Shown here: piece after piece, positions 8,385 through 17,070 of the stretch | How positions within the stretch are numbered: position 1 is the stretch's first letter | Layout of the letters: the number at the start of each line of letters is the position of its first letter | NCBI RefSeq assembly: GCF_046533115.1 | Contig: NZ_JAJQRC010000006.1 | Location: 1 to 64,000, forward strand | DNA: 64,000 nt | Source of the DNA: JAIRMO01 sp046533115 | Lineage (GTDB): Bacteria > Spirochaetota > Spirochaetia > Treponematales > Breznakiellaceae | Direction of reading: 5' to 3' | Translations under genes and position numbers: made by a program | The notes under the pieces: generated by a model | What the model saw: only the letters and a program-made list of their open reading frames with translations | Database searches by the model: none | Told to the model about the DNA's origin: nothing

Positions 8385-8903
8385 ATGAAGAGAAGCGGAA
8401 TCTTACATGCCGAGTTGTCCAAATTAATCGCCGAACTGCGTCACGGCCATATGATTATGGTCACCGATGCCGGTTTCCCGGTTCCCCGGGATGTCCCCTG
8501 TATTGATTTGGCAATCACCAAAAATGTGCCTACCATTGAGTTTATCCTGCAGCTTATCGATAAAGAAATGATCACCGAAAAGATCATCTTTGCCAAAGAT
8601 CTGCGGACCAATAACCCGTCGCTGCATAAAAAGGTTTTAAGTATCTTTGACGATTGCGATCGCGAAGAGGTAAAACATACGGATCTGATTCGGAAATACG
8701 CCCCGACTATGAAATGTTTTGTCCATACCGGCGAATTTTCGCCCTGGGGAAATATCATATTGGTCGCCGGTACGGATCCCTTCCGCTGGTTCGCCGATGA
8801 GACCACGGTGATACCGGCATTTTACCATAAGCGGCTGAAGCAAATTCGGGGGTCTAAAAAGATCGACCTGTTTGATCAGAGTGATTTTACCCGAAAAGAT
8901 TGA
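8385..8903 (+). CDS. rbsD: D-ribose pyranase (RbsD/FucU family mutarotase)
   Basis: RbsD speeds the interconversion of pyranose and furanose forms so that the kinase receives its substrate. The family pattern is visible: HGHMIMVTDAGFPVP near residues 20-35 with the catalytic His and Asp, IDLAITKNVPT, the NPSLHKKV block and the C-terminal FSPWGNIILVAG. At 172 residues it is about 30 longer than E. coli RbsD, with an extra C-terminal tail (YHKRLKQIRGSKKIDLF). It lies 15 bp after deoC and 37 bp before the kinase, so all three are probably one transcript. Confidence 0.85.
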   Translation: MKRSGILHAELSKLIAELRHGHMIMVTDAGFPVPRDVPCIDLAITKNVPTIEFILQLIDKEMITEKIIFAKDLRTNNPSLHKKVLSIFDDCDREEVKHTDLIRKYAPTMKCFVHTGEFSPWGNIILVAGTDPFRWFADETTVIPAFYHKRLKQIRGSKKIDLFDQSDFTRKD

Positions 8904-8940
8904 GGTGAGTTTTAAGCCGGTTCATGGTGAGGAGTGTTTT

Positions 8941-9876
8941 ATGGCTAAAAAAATTACCTGCCTCGGCAGTTTTGTGATGGATCTGACCTGCCGGGTGGAT
9001 CGTCTGCCCCTGCCGGGAGAGACCCTTATTACCGATTATTTTAAAATGGGCCCTGGCGGGAAAGGGGGCAATCAGGCGGTGGCGATTAAACGGGCGGGGG
9101 GAAATCTGGTGTTTATGACCAAGGTCGGCCGGGACATCCTGTCCCAGGTCGCCTTGCAAAGTTTCAAACAGGAGGGGTTTGACGAAAGGTATATTGTCAC
9201 GGATCAAGATTTTTTTACCGGCATCGCGCTTATTAATGTTGATAAAAACACTTCGGAAAATTCCATCGTGGTTGCCCCCGGCGCCTGTGGTCATATTACC
9301 GATGGGGACATCGCCCTTTTAGCGCCTGAAATAAAATCCAGCGACATATTTTTGACCCAGTTGGAGGTTAATATCGACGCCATTGAAAAGGCGGTGCAGA
9401 TTGCCCATGACCATAAAAAAATTATCGTAATGAATACCGCCCCGGCCCGGGAACTGTCCGATGAGTTTTTAAGCCGAGCCACCATCATCACCCCTAACGA
9501 ATTGGAAGCTTTCTTTTTAACCCAAATAGAGGTGACGGATAAAAGCAGCGCCGGAAAGGCGGCGAAGGTCTTTTTTGATAAGGGAATAAAAAACGTGGTT
9601 ATCACCCTCGGCAAAAAGGGGTGTTACCTCAATGACGGGAAGATCGAGGAGATCATCCCGCCGGTGGAGGTGAACACCATTGATACTACCGGCGCGGGAG
9701 ACGCCTTTACCGGCGGCCTGGTGGTGGCCCTGGCGGAGGATAAATCGCTGCTCAATGCCGTCAAATTCGCCACCTGTACCGCAGCCCTTTCCACCACCAA
9801 AATGGGAACTGCCCCCTCCATGCCCTACCGCCGGGAGATAGACGGGCTGGTAAAAAAAGCCTACGGCGGTCTATGA
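8941..9876 (+). CDS. rbsK: Ribokinase-family sugar kinase, possibly deoxyribokinase
   Basis: This PfkB-fold kinase phosphorylates the 5-OH of a pentose. GPGGKGGNQAVA (about residues 38-48) is the first PfkB signature, and DTTGAGDAFTGG near 256 holds the catalytic Asp and anion hole. Ribokinases have Asn in the N-terminal GSINAD motif. Here the aligned position is V12 (LGSFVMDL), closer to the Met found in deoxyribokinases. With deoC in the operon, deoxyribose is a credible substrate. The start at MAKKIT follows a GGTGAGGAG site; an upstream in-frame ATG overlaps rbsD and lacks one. Confidence 0.88.
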   Translation: MAKKITCLGSFVMDLTCRVDRLPLPGETLITDYFKMGPGGKGGNQAVAIKRAGGNLVFMTKVGRDILSQVALQSFKQEGFDERYIVTDQDFFTGIALINVDKNTSENSIVVAPGACGHITDGDIALLAPEIKSSDIFLTQLEVNIDAIEKAVQIAHDHKKIIVMNTAPARELSDEFLSRATIITPNELEAFFLTQIEVTDKSSAGKAAKVFFDKGIKNVVITLGKKGCYLNDGKIEEIIPPVEVNTIDTTGAGDAFTGGLVVALAEDKSLLNAVKFATCTAALSTTKMGTAPSMPYRREIDGLVKKAYGGL

Positions 9877-9893
9877 TCCGGTAAAATCCCCTC

Positions 9894-10766
9894 CTACCCG
9901 TATACCCGGGGCAGCTCCTCCGGGGGATAGATGTAGCGGTTCAGGGGCAGCATGGAGTTGTAGACCTTATCCGCGGCGAAGATCCCCCCCCGAAAGCGGC
10001 CATGGCGGTTGAGGGGCAGCCAGCGGCCCTGGAGGAGGAGGCTTTCCAGGGCCAGGTTGGCCAGGAATACGGCGGCCTTGGCCTGCGGGGGGATGGTCTT
10101 GAGCAGTTCGCCGTAGGGGCTTGCGGAAAAGACCAGGTTGTCCGCGTCCAGGGGAAGGCCCTGCAAGGCGGGGATGATCCGGGGGAAACCGTCGGTGTCC
10201 ACCCAGGCGATAAATTTGAGGCAGGCCAGGTTGGAACAGAGTTTAAGGCCGTAGGGGGGTATCTTCTTTGCCGGGCGGTCTCCGCCTGAGGCGGCTTGCA
10301 GGCAATATTTTGCCGCGCCCTTTTTCAGCAGGGCGGATGTAACGGAACCCAGGAGGATCCGGGGGAGGGGCAGCTTTTCCCCGGCGCTCACCTCCTTAAT
10401 TTCGCCGTAATGCACCGCGCCGAAACCGCAGTAGGAGTTGTACCGGAACAGGGGCTTGTTGTTGAAATATTCAAAATCTTCCCCCTTTACCACGCTGCCC
10501 GCATGGAGGGCCTTGCCGGTCCACCAGTACTGATCCGGGGAAACCACGAGGAAGCCTGTTTTGGGATTGTCCGCCAGGTAGGTCTTGGAGAGTCCCCGGG
10601 AGAACTGGCCCCACATGAGGGTCTTTTTGGTTTTGACACCGATGGAGGTGATCAGGCTCAGATGGGGGTACCCGTCGGGGGACACCGAAGAGAGGATCCC
10701 TATCTTGCTGTCCGGTTCAAATTTTTTAGCGCAGATCTCCTCGAATTCCCCGGAGAATCGTACCAT
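9894..10766 (-). CDS. FMN-binding split-barrel (pyridoxamine-phosphate-oxidase-like) protein
   Basis: The N-terminal half (KIGILSSVSPDGYPHLSLITSIG) has the look of a PNPOx-like flavin-binding split barrel. A second, more divergent barrel appears in the C-terminal half (LACLKFIAWVDTDGFPRIIP). The middle carries a few Cys residues (YCGFGAVHY, LKLCSNLACLKF) whose role is unclear. It is the last gene after the glycyl radical enzyme and its activase on the same strand, with a good AGGAGG site, so it is probably part of that operon. The substrate and true activity are unknown; a flavin-dependent reductase is the best guess. Confidence 0.65.
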   Translation of the reverse strand: MVRFSGEFEEICAKKFEPDSKIGILSSVSPDGYPHLSLITSIGVKTKKTLMWGQFSRGLSKTYLADNPKTGFLVVSPDQYWWTGKALHAGSVVKGEDFEYFNNKPLFRYNSYCGFGAVHYGEIKEVSAGEKLPLPRILLGSVTSALLKKGAAKYCLQAASGGDRPAKKIPPYGLKLCSNLACLKFIAWVDTDGFPRIIPALQGLPLDADNLVFSASPYGELLKTIPPQAKAAVFLANLALESLLLQGRWLPLNRHGRFRGGIFAADKVYNSMLPLNRYIYPPEELPRVYG

Positions 10767-10800
10767 GATAACCTCCTGCAGCCGACGAAAACCCGGCGGC

Positions 10801-11727
10801 CTATATCGTTGTTCCGCTGTACACCGCGGAAGGCACCAATTCCCGTGCCCTTTGGGTCAGCGCCTCAATGTGTTCCTTTCTGGTGAGCCCCGCGCTTTTA
10901 TAGGCCCAATCCCGATCCAGCCGTTCATACTTGTCCCGGCACAGGTTGTTAAAGGCGCAAAGCTCCCACTTCTCCGGCAGTCCCGCCTCCCGGATAAACC
11001 CGCCGATGGCGCGTATGTTTGCTTCGCTGTCGGTGGCCCCCTCGATTATGGGGGTCCGCACCCATACCCGGCAGTCCCGCTCCCGGAGCTTCCGGTAATT
11101 TTCCAGGATAAGCCGGTTATCCGCCCCGGTAAAACGCCGGTGCTCATGGGGATCAAAGATCTTGAGGTCGTAGAGGACCAGATCGACCAGGGGCAGCAAG
11201 CCCTCCAGGACCCGGAAATCATAGGCCCCCGCCGTGTCCAGGGCCACGGAAACCCCCGCGTCTTTGAGGAGCCGGGCCACCGCCGCCGCCCCCGGCTGGA
11301 TGGCCGCCTCCCCCCCGGAGAGGGTTACCCCCCCTTCCGGGCCGAAATAGGCCCGGTCCTTGAGGAGTTCCCCGCAGAGCCCTTCCGCGGTCAGGGCTTC
11401 CCCCTTGAGTTCAATGGCAGCGTTGGGACAGGTCTCGACGCATAGCCGGCAGTCCCCCACAGGGGAAGTTCCGGCAACGCACTTTCCCCGGTCAAACCGC
11501 ACCCGTCCCTGATCCCGGCTAATCACCCCCCGGGGGCAGGTGCTTTCGCACATACCGCAGCCGATACATTTCTGGGCGAACCAGTTCAGGTCCGGCCGGG
11601 GGGAGATGCTCTCTGGGTTATGGCACCAGGCGCAGGCCAGGTTGCAGCCCTTGAAGAACACCGTGGTCCGCAGCCCCGGCCCGTCCTCGGTGGACATCCG
11701 CTGGATGTCCAGGATCATCGCCTTCAC
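10801..11727 (-). CDS. Glycyl-radical-enzyme activating protein (radical SAM)
   Basis: The protein generates the glycyl radical on its partner by reductive cleavage of SAM. The radical SAM cluster motif CNLACAWC (about residues 28-35) follows RTTVFFKG. The ferredoxin-like insert CIGCGMCESTCPRG plus CRLCVETCP supplies two extra 4Fe-4S sites, as in activases of the dehydratase type rather than short PflA. GGVTLSGGEAAIQP is the SAM-binding GGE motif. The length of 308 residues fits. GTG at 11727 or the internal ATG at 11718 could be the start. It lies 36 bp after the enzyme it should activate. Confidence 0.92.
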   Translation of the reverse strand: MKAMILDIQRMSTEDGPGLRTTVFFKGCNLACAWCHNPESISPRPDLNWFAQKCIGCGMCESTCPRGVISRDQGRVRFDRGKCVAGTSPVGDCRLCVETCPNAAIELKGEALTAEGLCGELLKDRAYFGPEGGVTLSGGEAAIQPGAAAVARLLKDAGVSVALDTAGAYDFRVLEGLLPLVDLVLYDLKIFDPHEHRRFTGADNRLILENYRKLRERDCRVWVRTPIIEGATDSEANIRAIGGFIREAGLPEKWELCAFNNLCRDKYERLDRDWAYKSAGLTRKEHIEALTQRARELVPSAVYSGTTI

Positions 11728-11763
11728 CGGCCGGCGCCTTGTGCCGCTGGAACATACGGCCGG

Positions 11764-14238
11764 TTAAAACCGGCCATGGGATTCCCGCTCGATGATCTCG
11801 TTCTGCAGTTCCCGGCCTATGCTGGTAAAATAGGCGTTATATCCCGTAACCCGCACCAAAAGGTGCCGGTACTCCTCGGGGTTCTTCTGGGCGTCCCGCA
11901 GGGTCTGGGGGTCCAGCACGTTGATCTGCAGGGCGGTCCCCCCGTTTTCAACATAGCCCCGGAGGAAAGCCTTGAACTTGGTCCGGTGCTCGTCGTCCCG
12001 CATCAGGGAGGGGCTCATGGTGATGGTATGGCTCGCCCCATTGGGGAGGTAGTTGATATAATTCCCCTCGCCGTCCTTGCCCCCCAGGGCCGTACCCACC
12101 GAATTGCTGTTGGCGGTGGGGCCGTTGCGGTCGGCGCCGTTACTGGGACAGATCGCATTGGAAAGGAACTGCCCCCGCTGCCGCCCGTCGGGGCTGGCGG
12201 CAAGCACATACCCGTCGCTGACCCAGTAGTTCCAGGAGAGCATCCCGCCCCGGTACACATGACCGCTGGGGGTTTTGTATTTCGAGACCTCGGTGGACCA
12301 GAACTCCATAAAGCGCCGGGCCAGCTCGTCCGCTTCGGTATCGTCCCGGCCGTATTTGGGGGCCTTATTCTTCGCCCGGGCCCGCAGCACCTCGTGGCCC
12401 ACCCAGTTGTCCGCCAGGGCCCGGATGAGCTCATCCATGGTACAGGTTTTGGTATCAAAGACCAGGTACTTTACCGCGAGGAGGCTGTCGATGGTGGTGG
12501 CAAAGGTTACCCCTTCAATGGTAACAAACTTGATCTCCGCCCCGCCCTGGGTAACGTCCCTGCCGCTTTCGGCGCAGCCCTTCACCAGGCACGAGAGATA
12601 GGGGGTGGGCAGGAATTCCGCCCGGACCCGGTCCCCCTCGTTGTAGAGCCGGGTGATCTTTTGGATGATGAACCGGGTCTGCTCGATAAAGGCATCGTAA
12701 AACTGGTCGAAGGTTTTGAAAGTCCGGGGATCCCCGGTCCGAGGGCCCATCTGAATGTTTTTGTAGGGCTTTCCCCAAAGCTGGTCTTTGTAGCCGGTGA
12801 TATCCCGACCGTTTCCCAGGGTAAGCTCCACCGCCTTGAGGAAGTTGAGGTTTACGTCCACCGTGGAGGACCGGTCATTGCCCACCATGGTGTTTTCCAG
12901 GCAGCCCACGGCGCTGTAATCGTACACGTTGTCCCGGTGGATGAGCTTTTCAAGGCCCGCGAATTTGGCTTCCCGCAGGAGGCCCGCCATGGACCGCTCA
13001 TCAAAATTGAGGAGGAAGGGCGCTCCCTGGCTCTCGGCGATCATGCCGCAGACCTTGTCCAACAGGGGCTCGGGGCTGTTCCGGTGGAGCCGGACATTGG
13101 GTTTGGGTTCCAGGATGGGGGACATCTCGTCTATCACCTCCAGGAGGGCATAGGTAAGGTCGTTGGTCATGTCCTTTCCGTCCTTCCCCATGCCGGAGAG
13201 CATGATGAGTTGTCCATACCCCGCGGTGATCCCCTGGTTCATCCCCACCTTGATCATCGCATCATAGGCGGTGTTGCAGTGAACCCAGAAACATTTGAGG
13301 ATATCCTTGAGGAATTCCCGGTCTTCCCCCTGCTCTATCGACTTTTGATAGTAGGGGTAGAGGTACTGATCCACCCGGCCGAAGGAGATCCCGGGACCGG
13401 GGTAATTTTCATCGGCCATGACGAGCATATGGGTAAACCAGAGGGACTGGACCGCCTGCCAGAAATCCTCCGCCCCCTCCCAGGGAACCCGCTCCAGGTT
13501 GGCCCCCATCCGCTCCAGTTCCGCCTTGCGTTGGGGGTCGGTCTCCCGGGCGGCAAATTCCCCGCAGAGTTCCCGGTAACGGGCCGCCAGGTCCCGGGGC
13601 ATCAGGGCCGCCTCCATCATCCCCCGGAGTTGTCCCCCCTTCGGCCCGGTTCGCTCCGCTTCGGAGAGAGCCTCGTACTTCGCTTTGATGTCCTCGTAGA
13701 TACCCTTGAACCCGTATTTTACCGCGGTTTCGTAAGCCGGAATGATATGTCCGCTGGTGGGGCCGCAGTTGCCGTAGCCCCGGTCATGGAATTCGATGGT
13801 CCGGGCGGTAAGCCCCCGCTTCCCCCCAAGGATGGCGTCCTTCCTCCGGCTTTCCTCCTGGGAAAGGCAGTGGCTGGCGGCCAGGTTAAACACCGCCCCG
13901 CAGAGGAGGTCCCCGGGAAGAATCTCCGGGGGCACGTAGTCGACCATGGCCTTTTTGATGAACCAGGCCTTCCGCTCGGGGATGGTCCGGTCGAAAAAAT
14001 CCGGGGGCGGCTCTATCGTTACCGCCGCCTGACGGCAGCTCTGTCCAAAGGTCTTAAAAAAGGTGTAGGTTTCGGGGACCACATAGTAGGTCATCTCGTT
14101 ATAGTTACGGTCCCAGGGGGTGCCGGTGGTAAAGGGCCGGAATTCATTGTTCCACGGCCGATCCGCCCCCTTAAAATAAAAATCCCGCAAGTTCCGTATC
14201 CGCGGACTTAAGTTTTTCGGTTCCTTTATTTTCCCCAT
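11764..14238 (-). CDS. Glycyl radical enzyme (PFL2/dehydratase-like), substrate unknown
   Basis: This 824-residue enzyme has the glycyl radical loop RVTGYNAYF with radical Gly799 near the C-terminus. The active-site finger loop reads AVGCLENTMVGND, with thiyl Cys446 and Glu448. The C-x-E spacing is that of glycerol, propanediol, choline and hydroxyproline enzymes (usually CVEP), not the CC pair of pyruvate formate-lyase. The Pro is replaced by Asn and the following residues differ from the subclasses I can recall, so the substrate is not assigned. A GGAGGGA site precedes the ATG. The activase and an FMN-binding protein follow in the same direction. Confidence 0.9.
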   Translation of the reverse strand: MGKIKEPKNLSPRIRNLRDFYFKGADRPWNNEFRPFTTGTPWDRNYNEMTYYVVPETYTFFKTFGQSCRQAAVTIEPPPDFFDRTIPERKAWFIKKAMVDYVPPEILPGDLLCGAVFNLAASHCLSQEESRRKDAILGGKRGLTARTIEFHDRGYGNCGPTSGHIIPAYETAVKYGFKGIYEDIKAKYEALSEAERTGPKGGQLRGMMEAALMPRDLAARYRELCGEFAARETDPQRKAELERMGANLERVPWEGAEDFWQAVQSLWFTHMLVMADENYPGPGISFGRVDQYLYPYYQKSIEQGEDREFLKDILKCFWVHCNTAYDAMIKVGMNQGITAGYGQLIMLSGMGKDGKDMTNDLTYALLEVIDEMSPILEPKPNVRLHRNSPEPLLDKVCGMIAESQGAPFLLNFDERSMAGLLREAKFAGLEKLIHRDNVYDYSAVGCLENTMVGNDRSSTVDVNLNFLKAVELTLGNGRDITGYKDQLWGKPYKNIQMGPRTGDPRTFKTFDQFYDAFIEQTRFIIQKITRLYNEGDRVRAEFLPTPYLSCLVKGCAESGRDVTQGGAEIKFVTIEGVTFATTIDSLLAVKYLVFDTKTCTMDELIRALADNWVGHEVLRARAKNKAPKYGRDDTEADELARRFMEFWSTEVSKYKTPSGHVYRGGMLSWNYWVSDGYVLAASPDGRQRGQFLSNAICPSNGADRNGPTANSNSVGTALGGKDGEGNYINYLPNGASHTITMSPSLMRDDEHRTKFKAFLRGYVENGGTALQINVLDPQTLRDAQKNPEEYRHLLVRVTGYNAYFTSIGRELQNEIIERESHGRF

Positions 14239-14332
14239 AAAAATCCCTCCAAAGCAGCCTGCACATACCCACGGCCGCCCGAATCATCATACACCCGAAA
14301 ACGCGGCCTGGCAAGAAAAAAAAACGGCTCCC

Positions 14333-14362
14333 TTTACAAAAAGGGATGATAGCGCATATAGT
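14333..14362 (+). promoter_or_regulatory. Sigma-70-type promoter for the AlbA-domain gene
   Basis: TTTACA (14333-14338) and TATAGT (14357-14362) are separated by 18 bp, which puts the transcript start near 14369 and leaves a leader of about 67 bases. The leader contains the palindrome GGTTTTGAAACC. Confidence 0.5.
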
Positions 14363-14435
14363 TACTAGCAGGGGCCGCCGCAAAATTCGCCTGGTTTTGA
14401 AACCGGCTCTACTGACTTCCGAGTAAAGGTTGTGC

Positions 14436-15692
14436 ATGTTAAAATCCGAACTCCTGGAAATAATAGATAACGGCGAGAACTCCGGCGTCGAATTCAAACG
14501 GGATGATCTTCGTCCTGAGCAGGTCGCGAAAGAAATAGTCGCCCTGGCCAATTTTCAAGGAGGCCGGCTGCTTTTAGGGGTTGAAGATGACGGAACCATC
14601 AGCGGCATCAGCCGCGAAGACCTGGAAACCTGGATAATGGACACGGTTTTTAATCGTTACGTCCATCCCCTGATCATCCCGTTTTATGAAGAGATCAAAA
14701 TAGACGAAAAGAGAAGAGTAGCGGTGATTTCTTTTCCCCAGGGAACCGAGAAGCCCTATGTGCTGCGGAATAAGGGCCGTGAAGAGATCTATATACGCCT
14801 GGGCAGTACTTCCCGTCTTGCCACCAGGGAACAGCAGGCCCGGCTTTTTCAAAGCGGCGGTATGGTACATACCGAATTACCCCCCCTCTACGATACGGAC
14901 CTTGATTGTTTGGATCTGGCCCGTCTGAAGGATTACCTGGTTAATATCATCGGCGATGAAGGGGAGCCGGAAAACCGCCGGGCCTGGGAAAAACGCCTGG
15001 CGGGGCTCGGTTTTATGAAGATCGCCGACCATGGGGAAGCCCTCTGTACCATTGCGGGGATCCTCTTGTTTGCCCGGAACCCCCGCAAATATGTCCGGTT
15101 TTCAGGGCTCCGCTGGATGTCCTTTGCCGGTACCGACATGAGCTACCAGGCCCAGGATGATACCTTTATCAATGCCCCCCTGGTTGCGCTGGGAAAGGGA
15201 AAGCCGGGAGACGGCCGGTATATCGAGGATCGGGGCCTCATAGAAATAGCGATTGATAGGATGGGTCCTTTTATATCGGAAGAATCCGATACCCTGAAAG
15301 ATCTGGTACGCCGGGAACGGGAATACCGGTATCCCACCGGCGCCATTCGCGAAGCGATCCTCAACGGCATGGCCCACCGGGATTGGACAAAATCCCTGGA
15401 AGTTGAAGCGGTAAATTACCACGACCGAATAGAAATCATGAGTCCCGGGGCGCTGCAAAATTCCATGACCCTGGAAGCCATGCTGGCGGGGCAGCGTTCG
15501 GTCCGCAATCCGGTCATCCGGGAAGTGCTCCGGGATTACGGATATGTTGATGCCCGGGGTATGGGGGTGCGCCGTAAAATAATTCCCCTGACCAAAGAAT
15601 TAACCGGTAAAGATGCCCAATTCGAAGTTACCGAAGATTACGTGCGGGTAACTATCCCCGCCCGTGTTCCGGGCGCCGGGGTAAGCCCATGA
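14436..15692 (+). CDS. AlbA/Schlafen-type ATP-binding transcriptional regulator-like protein
   Basis: The N-terminal AlbA_2 domain (about residues 10-130) shows EFKRDDLRPEQVAKEIVALAN and FQGGRLLLGVEDDG, which are typical. The C-terminal part resembles the ATP-binding region of HATPase_c_4-like helix-turn-helix proteins: YPTGAIREAILNGMAHRDW, RIEIMSPGAL, RNPVIREVLRDYGYVDARGMG. Proteins of this type are often annotated as transcriptional regulators, but their role is rarely known. The ATG at 14436 is preferred over TTG at 14430, since AAAGG sits 6 bases upstream of the ATG. It is transcribed divergently from the glycyl radical operon and could regulate it; that is only a positional inference. 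Confidence 0.8.
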   Translation: MLKSELLEIIDNGENSGVEFKRDDLRPEQVAKEIVALANFQGGRLLLGVEDDGTISGISREDLETWIMDTVFNRYVHPLIIPFYEEIKIDEKRRVAVISFPQGTEKPYVLRNKGREEIYIRLGSTSRLATREQQARLFQSGGMVHTELPPLYDTDLDCLDLARLKDYLVNIIGDEGEPENRRAWEKRLAGLGFMKIADHGEALCTIAGILLFARNPRKYVRFSGLRWMSFAGTDMSYQAQDDTFINAPLVALGKGKPGDGRYIEDRGLIEIAIDRMGPFISEESDTLKDLVRREREYRYPTGAIREAILNGMAHRDWTKSLEVEAVNYHDRIEIMSPGALQNSMTLEAMLAGQRSVRNPVIREVLRDYGYVDARGMGVRRKIIPLTKELTGKDAQFEVTEDYVRVTIPARVPGAGVSP

Positions 15693-15796
15693 CGCTTTTC
15701 CATGGCTGAACAAAAAAATACACCGACCTGAACGCCCGGACCAGTAACCGCTGGGTATGAGAAGAAGGAAGCCGAAAGCACGGAAAAAATGGCGTA

Positions 15797-16351
15797 CTAA
15801 AGATAACTCACCTTGCTTAAGTCGATCTCATGGGGTTTGCCCTCCTCGGCGGCATAACCGACAGCCACGGCCAGGCCGTATTCGTAGCCTTCGGGGAAGC
15901 GGAGCTTCTCCTTCCAGTAAGCGACCGTATCGGGATCGTAAAAAACCACCCGGGGGAGGCCCAGGATGACATTGGCAATGCCCAGGGAAGTCGCGGCAAT
16001 GGCGATGTTTTCCGCCATGATGCCCACATCCACGGCGGCGTTGTTTTTTACCGCCAAAAAGAAGACCGTGGAAGCATCGTAGAAGACTTTGTTCTTCCGG
16101 CTTTTTATGCGCTCCACCACCGCTTCGTCCCCGGTCTTGACAAAATAGTTTACCACCGCCCGTTCAAGTTCCAGGATGAGGGGGACATTTTGTACTATCA
16201 GCACGTTAACCGGTTGGGCGTTGGATCCGCTTGGGGCGGCCAGGGCGGCCTTTGCCAGCAGCGCAACGGTTTCGGCATCCACCTTTTTATTGGTATAGGC
16301 CCGGGTGGAACGCCGGGTAAAGATCGCATCAAGGACAATATTAGATGTCAT
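15797..16351 (-). CDS. Nitroreductase-family FMN oxidoreductase
   Basis: The 184-residue protein has the nitroreductase fold. The N-terminal FMN-binding motif is FTRRSTRAY, followed by AKAALAAPSGSNAQPVNVLI. The C-terminal LGIANVILGLP and YEYGLAVAVGY blocks are conserved in the family. Members use NAD(P)H to reduce quinones, nitro compounds or flavins; the specific substrate is unknown. The start is set by GGAGG 6 bases before the ATG. A much longer in-frame extension overlaps the divergent msrC gene and is rejected. Confidence 0.87.
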   Translation of the reverse strand: MTSNIVLDAIFTRRSTRAYTNKKVDAETVALLAKAALAAPSGSNAQPVNVLIVQNVPLILELERAVVNYFVKTGDEAVVERIKSRKNKVFYDASTVFFLAVKNNAAVDVGIMAENIAIAATSLGIANVILGLPRVVFYDPDTVAYWKEKLRFPEGYEYGLAVAVGYAAEEGKPHEIDLSKVSYL

Positions 16352-16453
16352 ACGTATCCTCCGCAAGCATTGTAGACCCCCGGGTGTTTTTTGTCTATGC
16401 GGCGCCGGCTGGTTCAAGGATAAAAAAACCGGTATAGTAACATGGGGGTGTTT

Positions 16454-16939
16454 ATGGTCGATATACAAAAAGGGCAAGGCAGCCAAACAGACCTTGACCT
16501 GATGGTGGAGGCGGTAAAAAACGTACTTGCCGGTGAAACCGACCTGATAGCGGCGCTGGCTAATAGTTCCGCGCTTATCATGGTGTACCTTGGGGACATC
16601 AACTGGGCGGGGTTTTACCTCCGCAAGGGGACCGAGCTGGTGCTGGGGCCTTTTCAGGGGCTTCCCGCCTGTACCCGGATAGCAGAAGGGAAGGGGGTAT
16701 GCGGCAAAGCCGCGGCGGAGGGTAAGCCGGTAATCGTCCCCAATGTCCATGAATTTCCGGGCCATATCGCCTGTGACGCCAATTCCAACGCGGAGATCGT
16801 GATCCCCCTTTTCAAGGGCGGCCGGGTATACGGCGTCCTGGATGTGGACAGCCCCCGGCTGAACCGGTTTTCCTCCCCGGAGGCGGACGCCTTAACCAAA
16901 ATCGGCGATCTTTTAAGCGCTTTTTTGGAAAGGTGTTAG
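16454..16939 (+). CDS. msrC: Free methionine-(R)-sulfoxide reductase, GAF type
   Basis: The enzyme reduces free methionine R-sulfoxide using a GAF-domain pocket. All three conserved cysteines are present: C73 (ACTRI), C83 (GVCGK) and C107 (HIACD), matching C84, C94 and C118 of E. coli fRMsr. The surrounding VHEFPGHIACDANSNAEIV block is diagnostic. GGGGTG a few bases upstream favours MVDIQ as the start; an ATG at 16442 is also possible. It contributes to oxidative-damage repair, together with hemerythrin and peroxiredoxin elsewhere in the window. Confidence 0.9.
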   Translation: MVDIQKGQGSQTDLDLMVEAVKNVLAGETDLIAALANSSALIMVYLGDINWAGFYLRKGTELVLGPFQGLPACTRIAEGKGVCGKAAAEGKPVIVPNVHEFPGHIACDANSNAEIVIPLFKGGRVYGVLDVDSPRLNRFSSPEADALTKIGDLLSAFLERC

Positions 16940-16978
16940 TATCTGGTAAAACCAATATGCCTGATATATGGGAGACAA

Positions 16979-17061
16979 GGGAGGAGTTAGGAGAGAGAAG
17001 TTGGAGGATTGGGTGGGGGGTACCGGTTAGGTGATTAATTACGAATGAAAGTTCGTGGTTA
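16979..17061. repeat. Fragments of two intergenic repeat types
   Basis: GGAGGAGTTAGGAGAGAG at about 16980-16997 matches one arm of the inverted repeats at 32846-32911 and 45427-45474. GTTCGTGGTTA at 17051 matches the TTCGTGG family. Both are single arms, so this looks like a decayed composite. Nothing else was recognised between msrC and the NYN gene. Confidence 0.5.
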
Positions 17062-17070
17062 TATATATTG

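Noticed and set aside
11620..14211. Long open frame (863 residues) on the plus strand
   Set aside because: It is antisense to the glycyl radical enzyme and its activase. The Pro/Gly/His-rich translation has no family pattern and results from GC-rich codon use on the other strand.
16352..16765. N-terminal extension of the nitroreductase frame
   Set aside because: It runs opposite to msrC; the internal ATG at 16351 has a strong ribosome-binding site and matches family starts.
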